Assembly: GCA_934466455.1 (NCBI GenBank)
Contig: CAKSLF010000029.1
Span: 1-14,158 of the forward strand
DNA: 14,158 nucleotides
Direction: 5' to 3'
Origin: an uncultured Oscillospiraceae bacterium
Lineage (GTDB): Bacteria > Bacillota > Clostridia > Oscillospirales > Ruminococcaceae
Position numbers and translations under genes: made by a program
The notes under the pieces: model-generated
What the model was told of the DNA's origin: nothing
The model's database searches: none
The model's input: the letters and a program-made list of their open reading frames with translations, nothing else
Shown: positions 6,621 to 12,359 of the stretch, one piece after another
Position numbering within the stretch: position 1 is the first letter of the stretch
How the letters are laid out: each line of letters starts with the position of its first letter

Positions 6621-6986
6621 TTATTTTTTTATGACGGTTGCTCGGATAGCCTCAAAGGATTTTTCGCTTAGGTCGTGCTCGATTTTGCAGGCGTCTTCCT
6701 CGGCGGTTTCGCTGTCCACGCCAAGCCCCTCCAAAAAGGCGGTAAGCACATGGTGGCGGTTAAGGGTGTTTGAGGCAATATCCATTCCTTTTTCCGTAAG
6801 GGTGATAAGCCCATCCCTGCTCATAACTATATATCCGTTTTCTCTAAGGCGTTTTGTGGCATAGCTTACGCTGGGCTTTGTTACGCCAAGGTATCTTGCA
6901 ACATCTATTGAACGGATATATCCGTACTTTTCCTTCATCATAAGCATGGTTTCAAGATAATCTTCGGAAGCTCTTAAAATTTTCAT
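6621..6986 (-). CDS. DtxR-family metal-dependent regulator, probably of iron uptake
   Basis: The 121-aa protein is a short DtxR/MntR-type repressor without the C-terminal SH3 domain. Residues 1-65 form the winged helix (YIRSIDVARYLGVTKPSVSYATKRL); residues 66-121 form the dimerisation and metal-binding part. Likely ligands by alignment from memory are D9 and E12 (SEDYLE), H78 (NRHHVL), and C100, E103, H104 (EDACKIEHDLS). The Cys corresponds to DtxR C102 and replaces MntR E99, favouring iron over manganese, while D9 is MntR-like. It is divergent from the feo genes by 291 bp, and the palindromes there are its likely targets. AGAGG lies 9 nt before the ATG. Its promoter has a half-site, so mild autoregulation is possible. 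Confidence 0.9.
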   Translation of the reverse strand: MKILRASEDYLETMLMMKEKYGYIRSIDVARYLGVTKPSVSYATKRLRENGYIVMSRDGLITLTEKGMDIASNTLNRHHVLTAFLEGLGVDSETAEEDACKIEHDLSEKSFEAIRATVIKK

Positions 6987-7018
6987 GGCAAAATGCCTCT
7001 TTTCTATAAATTGCCTTT

Positions 7019-7047
7019 AGTTTAGCACAGCTTTGGCAAAAATGCAA
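7019..7047 (-). promoter_or_regulatory. Promoter of the DtxR-family gene, with operator half-site
   Basis: On the minus strand TTGCAT (7042-7047), 17 bp, TAAACT (7019-7024). On the plus strand TTAGTTTAGC overlaps the -10 box and differs by one base from TTAGGTTAGC, the left half of the classical DtxR/IdeR operator. Confidence 0.6.
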
Positions 7048-7138
7048 GATAAATCATTTAACTGCCGCAAATTTTCATAAAGGCGGGGCAGGCTGCAAAA
7101 AAGCTTAAAATTGAATTAAAAAAATCACAAAAACAGTA

Positions 7139-7167
7139 TTGACAAAAACAGTTAGGGGTGATAAACT
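7139..7167 (+). promoter_or_regulatory. Promoter of the feoA-feoA-feoB operon
   Basis: Perfect TTGACA (7139-7144), 17-bp spacer, TAAACT (7162-7167). The leader is about 105 nt before feoA1. An operator-like palindrome covers the spacer and -10 box, and another lies at the start site. Confidence 0.85.
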
Positions 7168-7192
7168 ATCAGTTGGTTAGGGGATATTAACC
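7150..7192 (+). promoter_or_regulatory. Tandem DtxR-type operators at the feo promoter
   Basis: AGTTAGGGGTGATAAACT (7150-7167) and GGTTAGGGGATATTAACC (7175-7192) are 18-bp imperfect palindromes 25 bp apart sharing GTTAGGGG. They bracket the -10 box and start site, where bound repressor would block transcription. Assignment to the neighbouring regulator is inferred from position and from half-sites resembling the GGTTA/TAACC arms of DtxR boxes. Confidence 0.65.
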
Positions 7193-7206
7193 CAAGCGTA
7201 TATTTT

Positions 7207-7234
7207 GCGGGCGGCGCAAAGCCCGTATTTTTTT
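7207..7234 (+). terminator. Terminator-like hairpin in the feo leader
   Basis: GCGGGC (7207-7212) can pair with GCCCGT (7221-7226, one G-T pair), followed by A-T7. It lies between the feo promoter and feoA1, so it may attenuate transcription. The 6-bp stem is weak. Confidence 0.4.
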
Positions 7235-7242
7235 CAAAGTGA

Positions 7243-7260
7243 GGTTAGCGAAAGCTAACC
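7243..7260 (+). promoter_or_regulatory. Perfect palindrome just before the feoA1 ribosome site
   Basis: GGTTAGCGAAAGCTAACC has 7-bp perfect arms around a GNRA-type GAAA loop, ending 3 bases before AAAAGGAG. It fits GGTTA-N8-TAACC and could act as DNA operator, as mRNA hairpin, or both. Confidence 0.7.
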
Positions 7261-7277
7261 GGAAAAGGAGCAGAAAA

Positions 7278-7490
7278 ATGATGCCGCTTTCTCTTGCAAA
7301 TATCGGAGAAGAAAATCTTATATTAAAGGTTGGCGGAAACCCGGAGGTAAGAAAGCACCTTGAGGATCTTGGCTTTGTTGCCGGCGGAACAGCCACCCTT
7401 ATTTCCTCCCTTGGCGGTAATGTAATCGTAAAGGTAAAGGAATCACGGGTTGCCATAAGCGAAGAAATGGCAAGAAAAATTATGGTTTAA
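7278..7490 (+). CDS. feoA: FeoA-domain protein, first copy
   Basis: The 70-aa cytoplasmic protein is an SH3-like FeoA domain, the small partner of FeoB needed for ferrous iron uptake. The family pattern is visible: PLSLANIGEENLILKVGG at the start, then VRKHLEDLGFVAGGTATLIS (the FeoA R-x-L-x-D-LG-x-x-x-G signature) and the strand pair GGNVIVKVKESRVAIS. It is more divergent than feoA2. I chose the first of two adjacent ATG codons (7278 and 7281), 7 nt after AAAAGGAG; a GTG-initiated frame at 7239 would run through the palindrome and is unlikely. feoA2 follows after 68 bp. The gap holds AAAAGGAG and a lone half-site-like GTTAGGCAA, with no clear terminator, so the genes are probably one operon. 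Confidence 0.93.
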   Translation: MMPLSLANIGEENLILKVGGNPEVRKHLEDLGFVAGGTATLISSLGGNVIVKVKESRVAISEEMARKIMV

Positions 7491-7558
7491 GCCGAAAAGG
7501 AAAAAACCGTTAGGCAATTATTTTTTACATAAATTTATATAAAAGGAGAGAGAACTTT

Positions 7559-7780
7559 ATGAAAACACTGCGTGACGCCGAAATCGGTCAAACGGTAAAG
7601 GTTGTTAAGCTTCACGGAGAAGGCCCCATAAAACGCCGCATTATGGATATGGGTATTACAAAAGGCGTTGAGGTTTATGTTCGCAAGGTTGCGCCCCTTG
7701 GCGACCCGATGGAGGTCACCGTAAGAGGATACGAGCTTAGCCTTCGTAAAGCGGATACCGAAATGATAGAGGTTGAATAA
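7559..7780 (+). CDS. feoA: FeoA, second copy
   Basis: The 73-aa protein is a canonical FeoA SH3-like domain: LRDAEIGQTVKVVKLHGEG, then IKRRIMDMGITKGVEVYVRK and APLGDPMEVTVRGYELSLRK. These are the best conserved parts of the family. FeoA binds the cytoplasmic side of FeoB and is required for Fe2+ transport, possibly by tuning its GTPase. AAAAGGAG is 10 nt before the ATG. Two different FeoA proteins beside one feoB are common in Clostridia and may have separate roles. feoB begins 77 bp downstream after a palindrome-marked leader. Confidence 0.96.
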   Translation: MKTLRDAEIGQTVKVVKLHGEGPIKRRIMDMGITKGVEVYVRKVAPLGDPMEVTVRGYELSLRKADTEMIEVE

Positions 7781-7824
7781 TCCCCTCTGTTTTTTATTTG
7801 TTTTATTGTGATTTTTTGAATATA

Positions 7825-7842
7825 GGTTAAAGAACATTAACC
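7825..7842 (+). promoter_or_regulatory. Palindrome just before the feoB ribosome site
   Basis: GGTTAAAGAACATTAACC has 6-bp arms (GGTTAA/TTAACC). Its position relative to AAAGGAGCAGAA and the start codon closely copies the feoA1 leader, and it fits GGTTA-N8-TAACC. Confidence 0.65.
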
Positions 7843-7857
7843 GAAAGGAGCAGAAGT

Positions 7858-10347
7858 ATGGAAAATCAGATAAAGATTGCCCTTGCGGGCAACCCAAACA
7901 GCGGTAAAACAACTCTTTTTAATGCGCTTACCGGTTCCAACCAGTTTGTAGGAAACTGGCCCGGCGTTACCGTTGAAAAAAAGGAAGGCAAGCTTAAAAA
8001 GCACGACGATGTTGTCATTATGGACCTTCCGGGAATTTATTCCCTTTCCCCATATACTCTTGAGGAGGTCGTTGCCCGTAACTATCTTATTACGGAGCGT
8101 CCCGACGCAATCCTCAATATAATCGACGGAACAAACCTTGAAAGAAACCTTTATCTTACAACCCAGCTTACCGAGCTTGGGATTCCGGTTGTTATTGCGG
8201 TAAACATGATGGATGTTGTTCGCAAAAACGGCGACAAAATCAACATCGACGAGCTTTCCAGAGAGCTTGGCTGCAAGGTTATGGAAATCTCCGCTCTTCG
8301 TGACGAAGGCGTTATGGAAGCCGCCGAGGCGGCAATCGCCGCAGCAAAGGGTGCAAAAACCGTTCCGATGCACACCTTCTCCGGTCCGGTTGAGCACGCT
8401 CTTGCCCATATCGAGGAGGCTGCCGTTCACGGTATGCCCGCAGAGCAGCAGCGTTGGTACGCAATAAAAATCTTTGAGCGTGACGACAAGGTTCTTGAAA
8501 AGCTTAACATTCCGGCAGAAACCATGGCGCATATCGAAGAGGACATTAAGGCGGCGGAGGAGGAGCTTGATGACGACTCCGAATCCATAATCACAAACGA
8601 GCGTTATGTTTATATCGCACAGGTGCTTAAAGGCTGCTATAAAAAGAAAAATGCGGGCGGGCTTTCCGTTTCCGATAAGATAGACAAGGTTGTAACAAAC
8701 CGCTGGCTCGGTCTTCCGATTTTTGCGGTCGTAATGTTCCTTGTTTACTACATAGCCATGGTAGCCGTTGGCGCACCTGCGACCGACTGGGCAAACGACG
8801 GGCTTTTCGGCGACGGTTGGCACCTTCTCGGAATCGGAAGCGGCGAATACAGCGAGGCAGCCGAGGAATATTCCGACGCAACAACTGCGGCGGGCGCATT
8901 CTTTGATTTTGATACCGAGGCAGAGGACTTTGACCCAAAGGCAACTCTTGAGGCAATGAAGCAGCTTTCGCCCGAGGGCGAAACCGCAATCGCCGAGGTT
9001 GAGGACGAAGAAACCCTTGCAATAAGCGATATGACCGTTTATTACGACAAAATCCCGGAGGGTGCGGACGAAGAAACCACCCTTGGCACAACCTATCTTG
9101 AAGCGACCGAATATTTTGCCGAAAACGGCTTTGACGAGCCGGACCCTGCGGATTACGGCGTTTGGGTTCCCGGCGTGCCGGTTCTTGTTGAGGGACTTCT
9201 TGATAAAGCAAACTGTGCGGAATGGCTGAAGGGGCTTATCCTTGACGGTATTGTTGCCGGTGTTGGCGCAGTTCTCGGCTTTGTTCCCCAGATGCTTGTT
9301 CTGTTCCTTATGCTTGCCTTCCTCGAGGCTTGCGGATATATGGCAAGAATCGCATTTGTTCTTGACCGTGTTTTCCGTAAATTCGGACTTTCCGGCAAGA
9401 GCTTTATCCCGATGCTTATCGGCGTAGGCTGCGGCGTTCCCGGAATTATGGCTTCCAGAACCATTGAAAACGAGCGTGACCGCCGTATGACCATTATGAC
9501 CACCACCTTTATCCCCTGCGGCGCAAAGGTTCCGTTTATCGGAATGATAGCCGGCGCACTCTTTGGCGGAAGCCCTTGGGTTTCAACCTCCGCATACTTC
9601 ATCGGTATGGCTTCCATCATTGTTTCCGGCATTATGCTTAAAAAGACAAAGATGTTCTCCGGCGAGCCTGCTCCCTTTGTTATGGAGCTTCCCGCATACC
9701 ATATGCCCACAGTTAAAAATGTTCTTCGTTCCATGTGGGAAAGAGGCTGGAGCTTTATTAAGAAAGCCGGCACGATAATCCTTCTTTCCACTATCCTTGT
9801 TTGGTTCACTACCTACTTCGGCATTGTTGACGGAAAACTCCAGATGCTCTCCGAGGAGCAGATAGACTCCTCCATTCTTGCAAGAATCGGCAGCCTTATC
9901 TCCTGGATATTCATTCCGCTCGGCTGGGGCAACTGGCAGGCGGCTGTCGCCTCCATCACCGGACTTGTTGCAAAGGAAAACATCGTCGGAACCCTCGGTA
10001 TTCTCTACGGCGGCGGCGAGGGCACGGTATATCAGGCACTTGCAGGCGCATTCACCGGCATAACCGGCTATTCCTTCCTTGTATTCAATCTTCTTTGCGC
10101 ACCCTGCTTTGCGGCAATCGGCGCAATCAAGCGTGAAATGAACAACCCCAAATGGACCTGGTTCGCAATCGGTTATCAGTGCGCCTTCGCCTATGCGATT
10201 GCGCTTATGATAAACCAGTTCGGAAACGCATTTACCGGCAACCTCAACATAATCGGACTTATTGCGGCGGTTCTTGTTCTTGCGTTTATGGTCTATATGC
10301 TCTTTAAGCCTTATAAGGAAGCAACAAAGCTTTCCGCAAAGGTTTAA
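7858..10347 (+). CDS. feoB: FeoB, ferrous iron transporter with acidic extracytoplasmic insertion
   Basis: The 829-aa membrane GTPase imports Fe2+. The N-terminal G domain has G1 GNPNSGKTT (11-19), the switch region FVGNWPGVTVEKKEG, G3 DLPG (56-59) and G4 NMMD (116-119). The GDI-like helical domain runs to about residue 275. The transporter core begins with a helix at about 284-305 and has the hallmark sequences SFIPMLIGVGCGVPGIMASR, TTTFIPCGAKVPFIG and MWERGWSFIKKAGTI, Nramp-like gate motifs repeated in the two halves. Unusual is an insertion of about 105 residues (about 328-434) between the first and second helices, very rich in Asp/Glu and almost without Lys/Arg, predicted outside the membrane. 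The protein is longer than E. coli FeoB (773 aa). AAAGGAG lies 6-7 nt before the ATG. The FeoB-associated peptide follows 54 bp later. Confidence 0.97.
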   Translation: MENQIKIALAGNPNSGKTTLFNALTGSNQFVGNWPGVTVEKKEGKLKKHDDVVIMDLPGIYSLSPYTLEEVVARNYLITERPDAILNIIDGTNLERNLYLTTQLTELGIPVVIAVNMMDVVRKNGDKINIDELSRELGCKVMEISALRDEGVMEAAEAAIAAAKGAKTVPMHTFSGPVEHALAHIEEAAVHGMPAEQQRWYAIKIFERDDKVLEKLNIPAETMAHIEEDIKAAEEELDDDSESIITNERYVYIAQVLKGCYKKKNAGGLSVSDKIDKVVTNRWLGLPIFAVVMFLVYYIAMVAVGAPATDWANDGLFGDGWHLLGIGSGEYSEAAEEYSDATTAAGAFFDFDTEAEDFDPKATLEAMKQLSPEGETAIAEVEDEETLAISDMTVYYDKIPEGADEETTLGTTYLEATEYFAENGFDEPDPADYGVWVPGVPVLVEGLLDKANCAEWLKGLILDGIVAGVGAVLGFVPQMLVLFLMLAFLEACGYMARIAFVLDRVFRKFGLSGKSFIPMLIGVGCGVPGIMASRTIENERDRRMTIMTTTFIPCGAKVPFIGMIAGALFGGSPWVSTSAYFIGMASIIVSGIMLKKTKMFSGEPAPFVMELPAYHMPTVKNVLRSMWERGWSFIKKAGTIILLSTILVWFTTYFGIVDGKLQMLSEEQIDSSILARIGSLISWIFIPLGWGNWQAAVASITGLVAKENIVGTLGILYGGGEGTVYQALAGAFTGITGYSFLVFNLLCAPCFAAIGAIKREMNNPKWTWFAIGYQCAFAYAIALMINQFGNAFTGNLNIIGLIAAVLVLAFMVYMLFKPYKEATKLSAKV

Positions 10348-10401
10348 GAGAAAAAAACAGAAGCTGTCTTAACAATCTATATGGAAAAGGAGTGATTTTT
10401 A

Positions 10402-10575
10402 ATGTTCGACTGGCTTTCTGCAAACCTCTCTACAATAGTTATTTCTGCAATTCTACTTGCCATAGTGATTTTAATCTCCGTTTATCTTTATAACCAGAAG
10501 AAGAAGGGAAAATCCTCCTGCGGCTGCAACTGTGAGCACTGCGCTCTGCACGGTCAGTGCCACGGAAAGCAGTAA
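10402..10575 (+). CDS. FeoB-associated Cys-rich membrane peptide
   Basis: This is a 57-aa ORF with one N-terminal membrane helix (about residues 10-30, TIVISAILLAIVILISVYLY), a basic stretch NQKKKGK, and a Cys-rich tail with C40, C42, C44, C47 and C53 in the pattern C-x-C-x-C-x2-C-x5-C, plus three His. That layout matches the small FeoB-associated Cys-rich family encoded after feoB in Firmicutes (compare FeoC-like roles). The basic linker suggests the tail is cytoplasmic, where it might receive iron leaving FeoB; the function is not established. AAAAGGAG is 10 nt before the ATG. It closes the feo operon just before a strong terminator. Confidence 0.9.
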   Translation: MFDWLSANLSTIVISAILLAIVILISVYLYNQKKKGKSSCGCNCEHCALHGQCHGKQ

Positions 10576-10582
10576 AAACAAA

Positions 10583-10624
10583 AAAGGGGAGGCAAAAAAG
10601 CTGCCTCCCCTTTGCTTTTTTTTA
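10583..10624 (+). terminator. Terminator of the feo operon
   Basis: AAAGGGGAGGCA (10583-10594) pairs perfectly with TGCCTCCCCTTT (10602-10613), followed by GC and a T9 run. It starts 7 bases after the stop of the Cys-rich peptide. Confidence 0.95.
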
Positions 10625-10649
10625 ATTTTAAGAAAAGGAGGACGGAAAA

Positions 10650-11012
10650 ATGCCGGAGCAAAAGCAGGAAAAGCAAATAAGCGCAGCCGCAATAAAGTAC
10701 CTTATAGCCATGGGCGGGCTTTGCGGAAAGGACGGAAAAATCCGTTCCGTCGATATTGCGGAAAAAATGGGCGTTTCAAAGCCCTCCGCATATTCCATGA
10801 TAAAGTGCCTTTGCGCAGCCGGGCTTGCAAAAAAGGAACGCTACGGCGCAGTTTACCTTACCGACGACGGAAAAACCGCCGCCCTGCGCTACGGCGAAAG
10901 CTTTGAGCGGCTCTGCCGAAAAATGCAGGACACATTCGGGCTTGAGCGGGAAGCCTGCAAAAACGCCGTCTGCGAAATCCTTGCGGATTCCTCCGACCTT
11001 GAAAAAGTCTGA
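10650..11012 (+). CDS. Second DtxR-like winged-helix protein with degenerate metal site
   Basis: The 120-aa protein has a clear DtxR-type winged helix (about 10-75): KIRSVDIAEKMGVSKPSAYSMIKCL, nearly the same layout as the first regulator, then a wing ending in VYLTDDGKTAALRYG. The second half is shortened and drifted. Where the first protein has NRHH, this one has FERLCRKM; where it has DACKIEHDLS, this one has EACKNAVCEILADSS. C103 is retained, but the Glu-His pair is lost and a new Cys appears (C108). It may sense something other than Fe2+ (thiol, haem or another metal), act without metal, or be decaying. AAAAGGAGG is 8-9 nt before the ATG. No clear promoter is seen; readthrough of the feo terminator could express it. 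Confidence 0.8.
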   Translation: MPEQKQEKQISAAAIKYLIAMGGLCGKDGKIRSVDIAEKMGVSKPSAYSMIKCLCAAGLAKKERYGAVYLTDDGKTAALRYGESFERLCRKMQDTFGLEREACKNAVCEILADSSDLEKV

Positions 11013-11053
11013 AAAAATTATCGGATAAGCTGGGAAAGGAGCGTTTGCATAAA

Positions 11054-11530
11054 ATGAAAATCCTTGTTTTCGGTGCAGGAGTTCTCGGAAGCTGCCTTTG
11101 CCATGAGCTTTTTTGAAAAACGGGCTTGTTATATACCGTTATCTTCAGAAGAGGACTACCGTTGACCGCCCGAAAATAATTGAAAAAATCTACCCGAAAA
11201 CCCATTATGGCGCAGCTTTTTCGATTATGCAGTACGGTCAGACAAGGGCTGCTTTGGAACAGCTTTCGGAAATAAACGCCCCCGTCCCTGTACTTGTGGG
11301 GAACAACCTTTCCTGCCCGGAAACGGCGGAGCATCTTAATGAGCACGCCCCGGAGCAGGAAGAAAAATTTGAGCACGGGCTTGAGCACGGCGAAAAGCGC
11401 AGCGTGCTTTTCGGCTTTTCCGCCGTAGGCGGAAGGCGGGAAAACGGCAGAGTTATCTGCATACAGAAAAAAGCCGGGCTTTTCGATGCCCGCCTTCGAA
11501 CGGCTGAGAAGAGCTTAAAAAAATCTATTG
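11054..11530 (+). pseudogene. Broken ketopantoate reductase-like gene (PanE/ApbA family)
   Basis: A normal-looking start (ATG at 11054; AAAGGAG 12 nt before) gives MKILVFGAGVLGSCLCHELF, the Rossmann NADP-binding N-terminus (GxGxxG), and then hits a TGA at 11114-11116. From about 11110 another frame continues in family-like sequence: NGLVIYRYLQKRTTVDRPKI, MQYGQ, NAPVPVLVGNNLSCPE and FSAVGGRRENGRVICI. About 20 residues between HELF and NGLVI, normally the end of the Rossmann strand/helix unit, are missing together with the phase change. The C-terminal catalytic half is gone: homology stops near 11470 and the next gene starts at 11546. The family usually has about 300 residues. Only fragments can be made, and no enzyme activity is expected. 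Confidence 0.85.
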
Positions 11531-11545
11531 CGGGAAGTGGCAAAA

Positions 11546-11806
11546 ATGACGAGAACGGTTATAAAAATCGGCGGAATGGCTTGCGGAATGTGCGAAGCGC
11601 ACATAAACGACGCAATCCGCCAAAATTTTGACATAAAGAAAACGGAATCATCCCATACAAAGGGAGAAACCGTAGTTGTATCAGGCGAGCCTCTTGACGA
11701 GGCGGCTCTTCGCCGGGTTATAGAGAACACCGGCTATGAGGTAAAATCAATAGAAAGCGGCGCAATGCCGGAAAAGAAGGGCTTTTTCTCAAAGCTTTTC
11801 GGATAA
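11546..11806 (+). CDS. Heavy-metal-associated (HMA) domain protein, copper-chaperone-like
   Basis: The 86-aa protein is a single ferredoxin-like HMA domain of the CopZ/Atx1 type. The metal loop is G-M-A-C-G-M-C-E-A-H with C13 and C16 (CxxC), which binds Cu(I) or another soft metal in this family; IENTGYEV further on is typical of the domain end. The tail MPEKKGFFSKLFG is an extra amphipathic stretch. The ATG at 11546 suits the domain start; the ribosome site is weak (GGGAAGTGG), and translation may depend on ribosomes from the decayed reductase frame. An alternative TTG at 11528 would add six residues. No copper ATPase is nearby. Its position after the iron locus suggests a metal-homeostasis neighbourhood; substrate unknown. 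Confidence 0.88.
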   Translation: MTRTVIKIGGMACGMCEAHINDAIRQNFDIKKTESSHTKGETVVVSGEPLDEAALRRVIENTGYEVKSIESGAMPEKKGFFSKLFG

Positions 11807-11833
11807 AGCGGCAGGCGCAGAAAGGAAAGACCC

Positions 11834-11929
11834 ATGAGCACAAAAAGAATGTTTACCGGCAAGCTTATTTCCCTTGCCGCCGCAGCGGCAGCCGTAGGGC
11901 TGATTGCCGCAGCGGAAAAGCTGCTGTAA
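11834..11929 (+). CDS. 31-aa hydrophobic peptide
   Basis: The short ORF starts after AAAGGAAAG (6-8 nt before the ATG). It has an N-terminal MSTKRMFTGK followed by one Ala/Leu/Ile-rich helix and the end AAAEKLL. It lies 27 bp after the HMA gene on the same strand and before a strong terminator, so it is probably the last gene of that unit. I recognise no family; it could be a single-pass membrane peptide or a spurious ORF. Confidence 0.5.
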   Translation: MSTKRMFTGKLISLAAAAAAVGLIAAAEKLL

Positions 11930-11957
11930 AATAAAAAAATATTGCGGCGAAGACCGC

Positions 11958-11995
11958 AAAAAAAGCGGCTCCCTTAGCGGGGAGCCGCTTTTTTT
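11958..11995. terminator. Strong bidirectional terminator
   Basis: A7-GCGGCTCCC (11958-11973) pairs over 16 bp with GGGAGCCGC-T7 (11980-11995). It has T runs on both strands and lies 28 bases after the 31-aa ORF. Confidence 0.95.
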
Positions 11996-12046
11996 GCGCC
12001 CGGCGGGCGTTTTTTTGTAAGCCGCCGCCGGTTCTTGCCTTCCATT

Positions 12047-12131
12047 TTGGCAAGCGATGTACAATCTCGGCTCCCCTGTGCAAGGGGAGCCGGGGGTGTG
12101 CTCTTGTCCGTCGGCGGCTTCGCCGCCGGGG
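12047..12131. repeat. Dispersed palindromic intergenic repeat, copy 1
   Basis: The block TGGCAAGCGATGTACAATCT leads into a 10-bp palindrome (CGGCTCCCCT 12068-12077 with AGGGGAGCCG 12083-12092), then a GGCGGC-TTC-GCCGCC hairpin. The ATCTCGGCTCCCCTGTG string recurs near 13386, and GGCTCCCCTTGCACAG recurs inverted near 14082. No gene is seen in 11996-12330 apart from this element and the following inverted repeat. Confidence 0.75.
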
Positions 12132-12148
12132 ACGGGATTATAAAAAAA

Positions 12149-12213
12149 GCCCCCGCAAAACTGTGTATTTATACATTCGCCTTACATAAAAATTTCCTTG
12201 CAAAAGCGGGGGC
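12149..12213. repeat. Inverted repeat GCCCCCGC...GCGGGGGC with AT-rich interior
   Basis: Arms at 12149-12156 and 12206-12213 flank 49 bp of AT-rich DNA. On the minus strand the hairpin is followed by T7, so it could terminate a minus-strand transcript, or it may be a decayed miniature element. Confidence 0.5.
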
Positions 12214-12306
12214 AAAGCCCCGCCCTCGCCAAAATCACCGCATTTATTGTGCATTATATACAAAAATCTGCCGCTGCGGTTGTGCAAAAAGCTAAAAACG
12301 GAAATT

Positions 12307-12350
12307 TGTATAAATATTCGCAAAAACCTATTGACAATGAATAATTATGC
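12307..12350 (+). promoter_or_regulatory. Two ARG-box-like sites upstream of the binding-protein gene
   Basis: TGTATAAATATTC (12307-12319) and TGAATAATTATGC (12338-12350) both match the core TGNATWWWWATNC of ArgR/AhrC operators. They are 31 bp apart, and the second fills the promoter spacer. Two matches near one promoter suggest arginine-responsive repression; AT-rich DNA makes chance matches possible. Confidence 0.45.
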
Positions 12351-12359
12351 GTGTATAAT
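12331..12359 (+). promoter_or_regulatory. Promoter of the amino-acid-binding protein gene
   Basis: Perfect TTGACA (12331-12336), 17-bp spacer and perfect TATAAT (12354-12359), giving a leader of about 28 nt with GTGAGG before the ATG. This is a full-consensus promoter, so high expression or tight repression is expected. Confidence 0.93.

Noticed and set aside
7837..8823. 328-codon minus-strand frame opposite feoB
   Set aside because: It is a mirror of a strongly conserved FeoB G domain, with no family features of its own.
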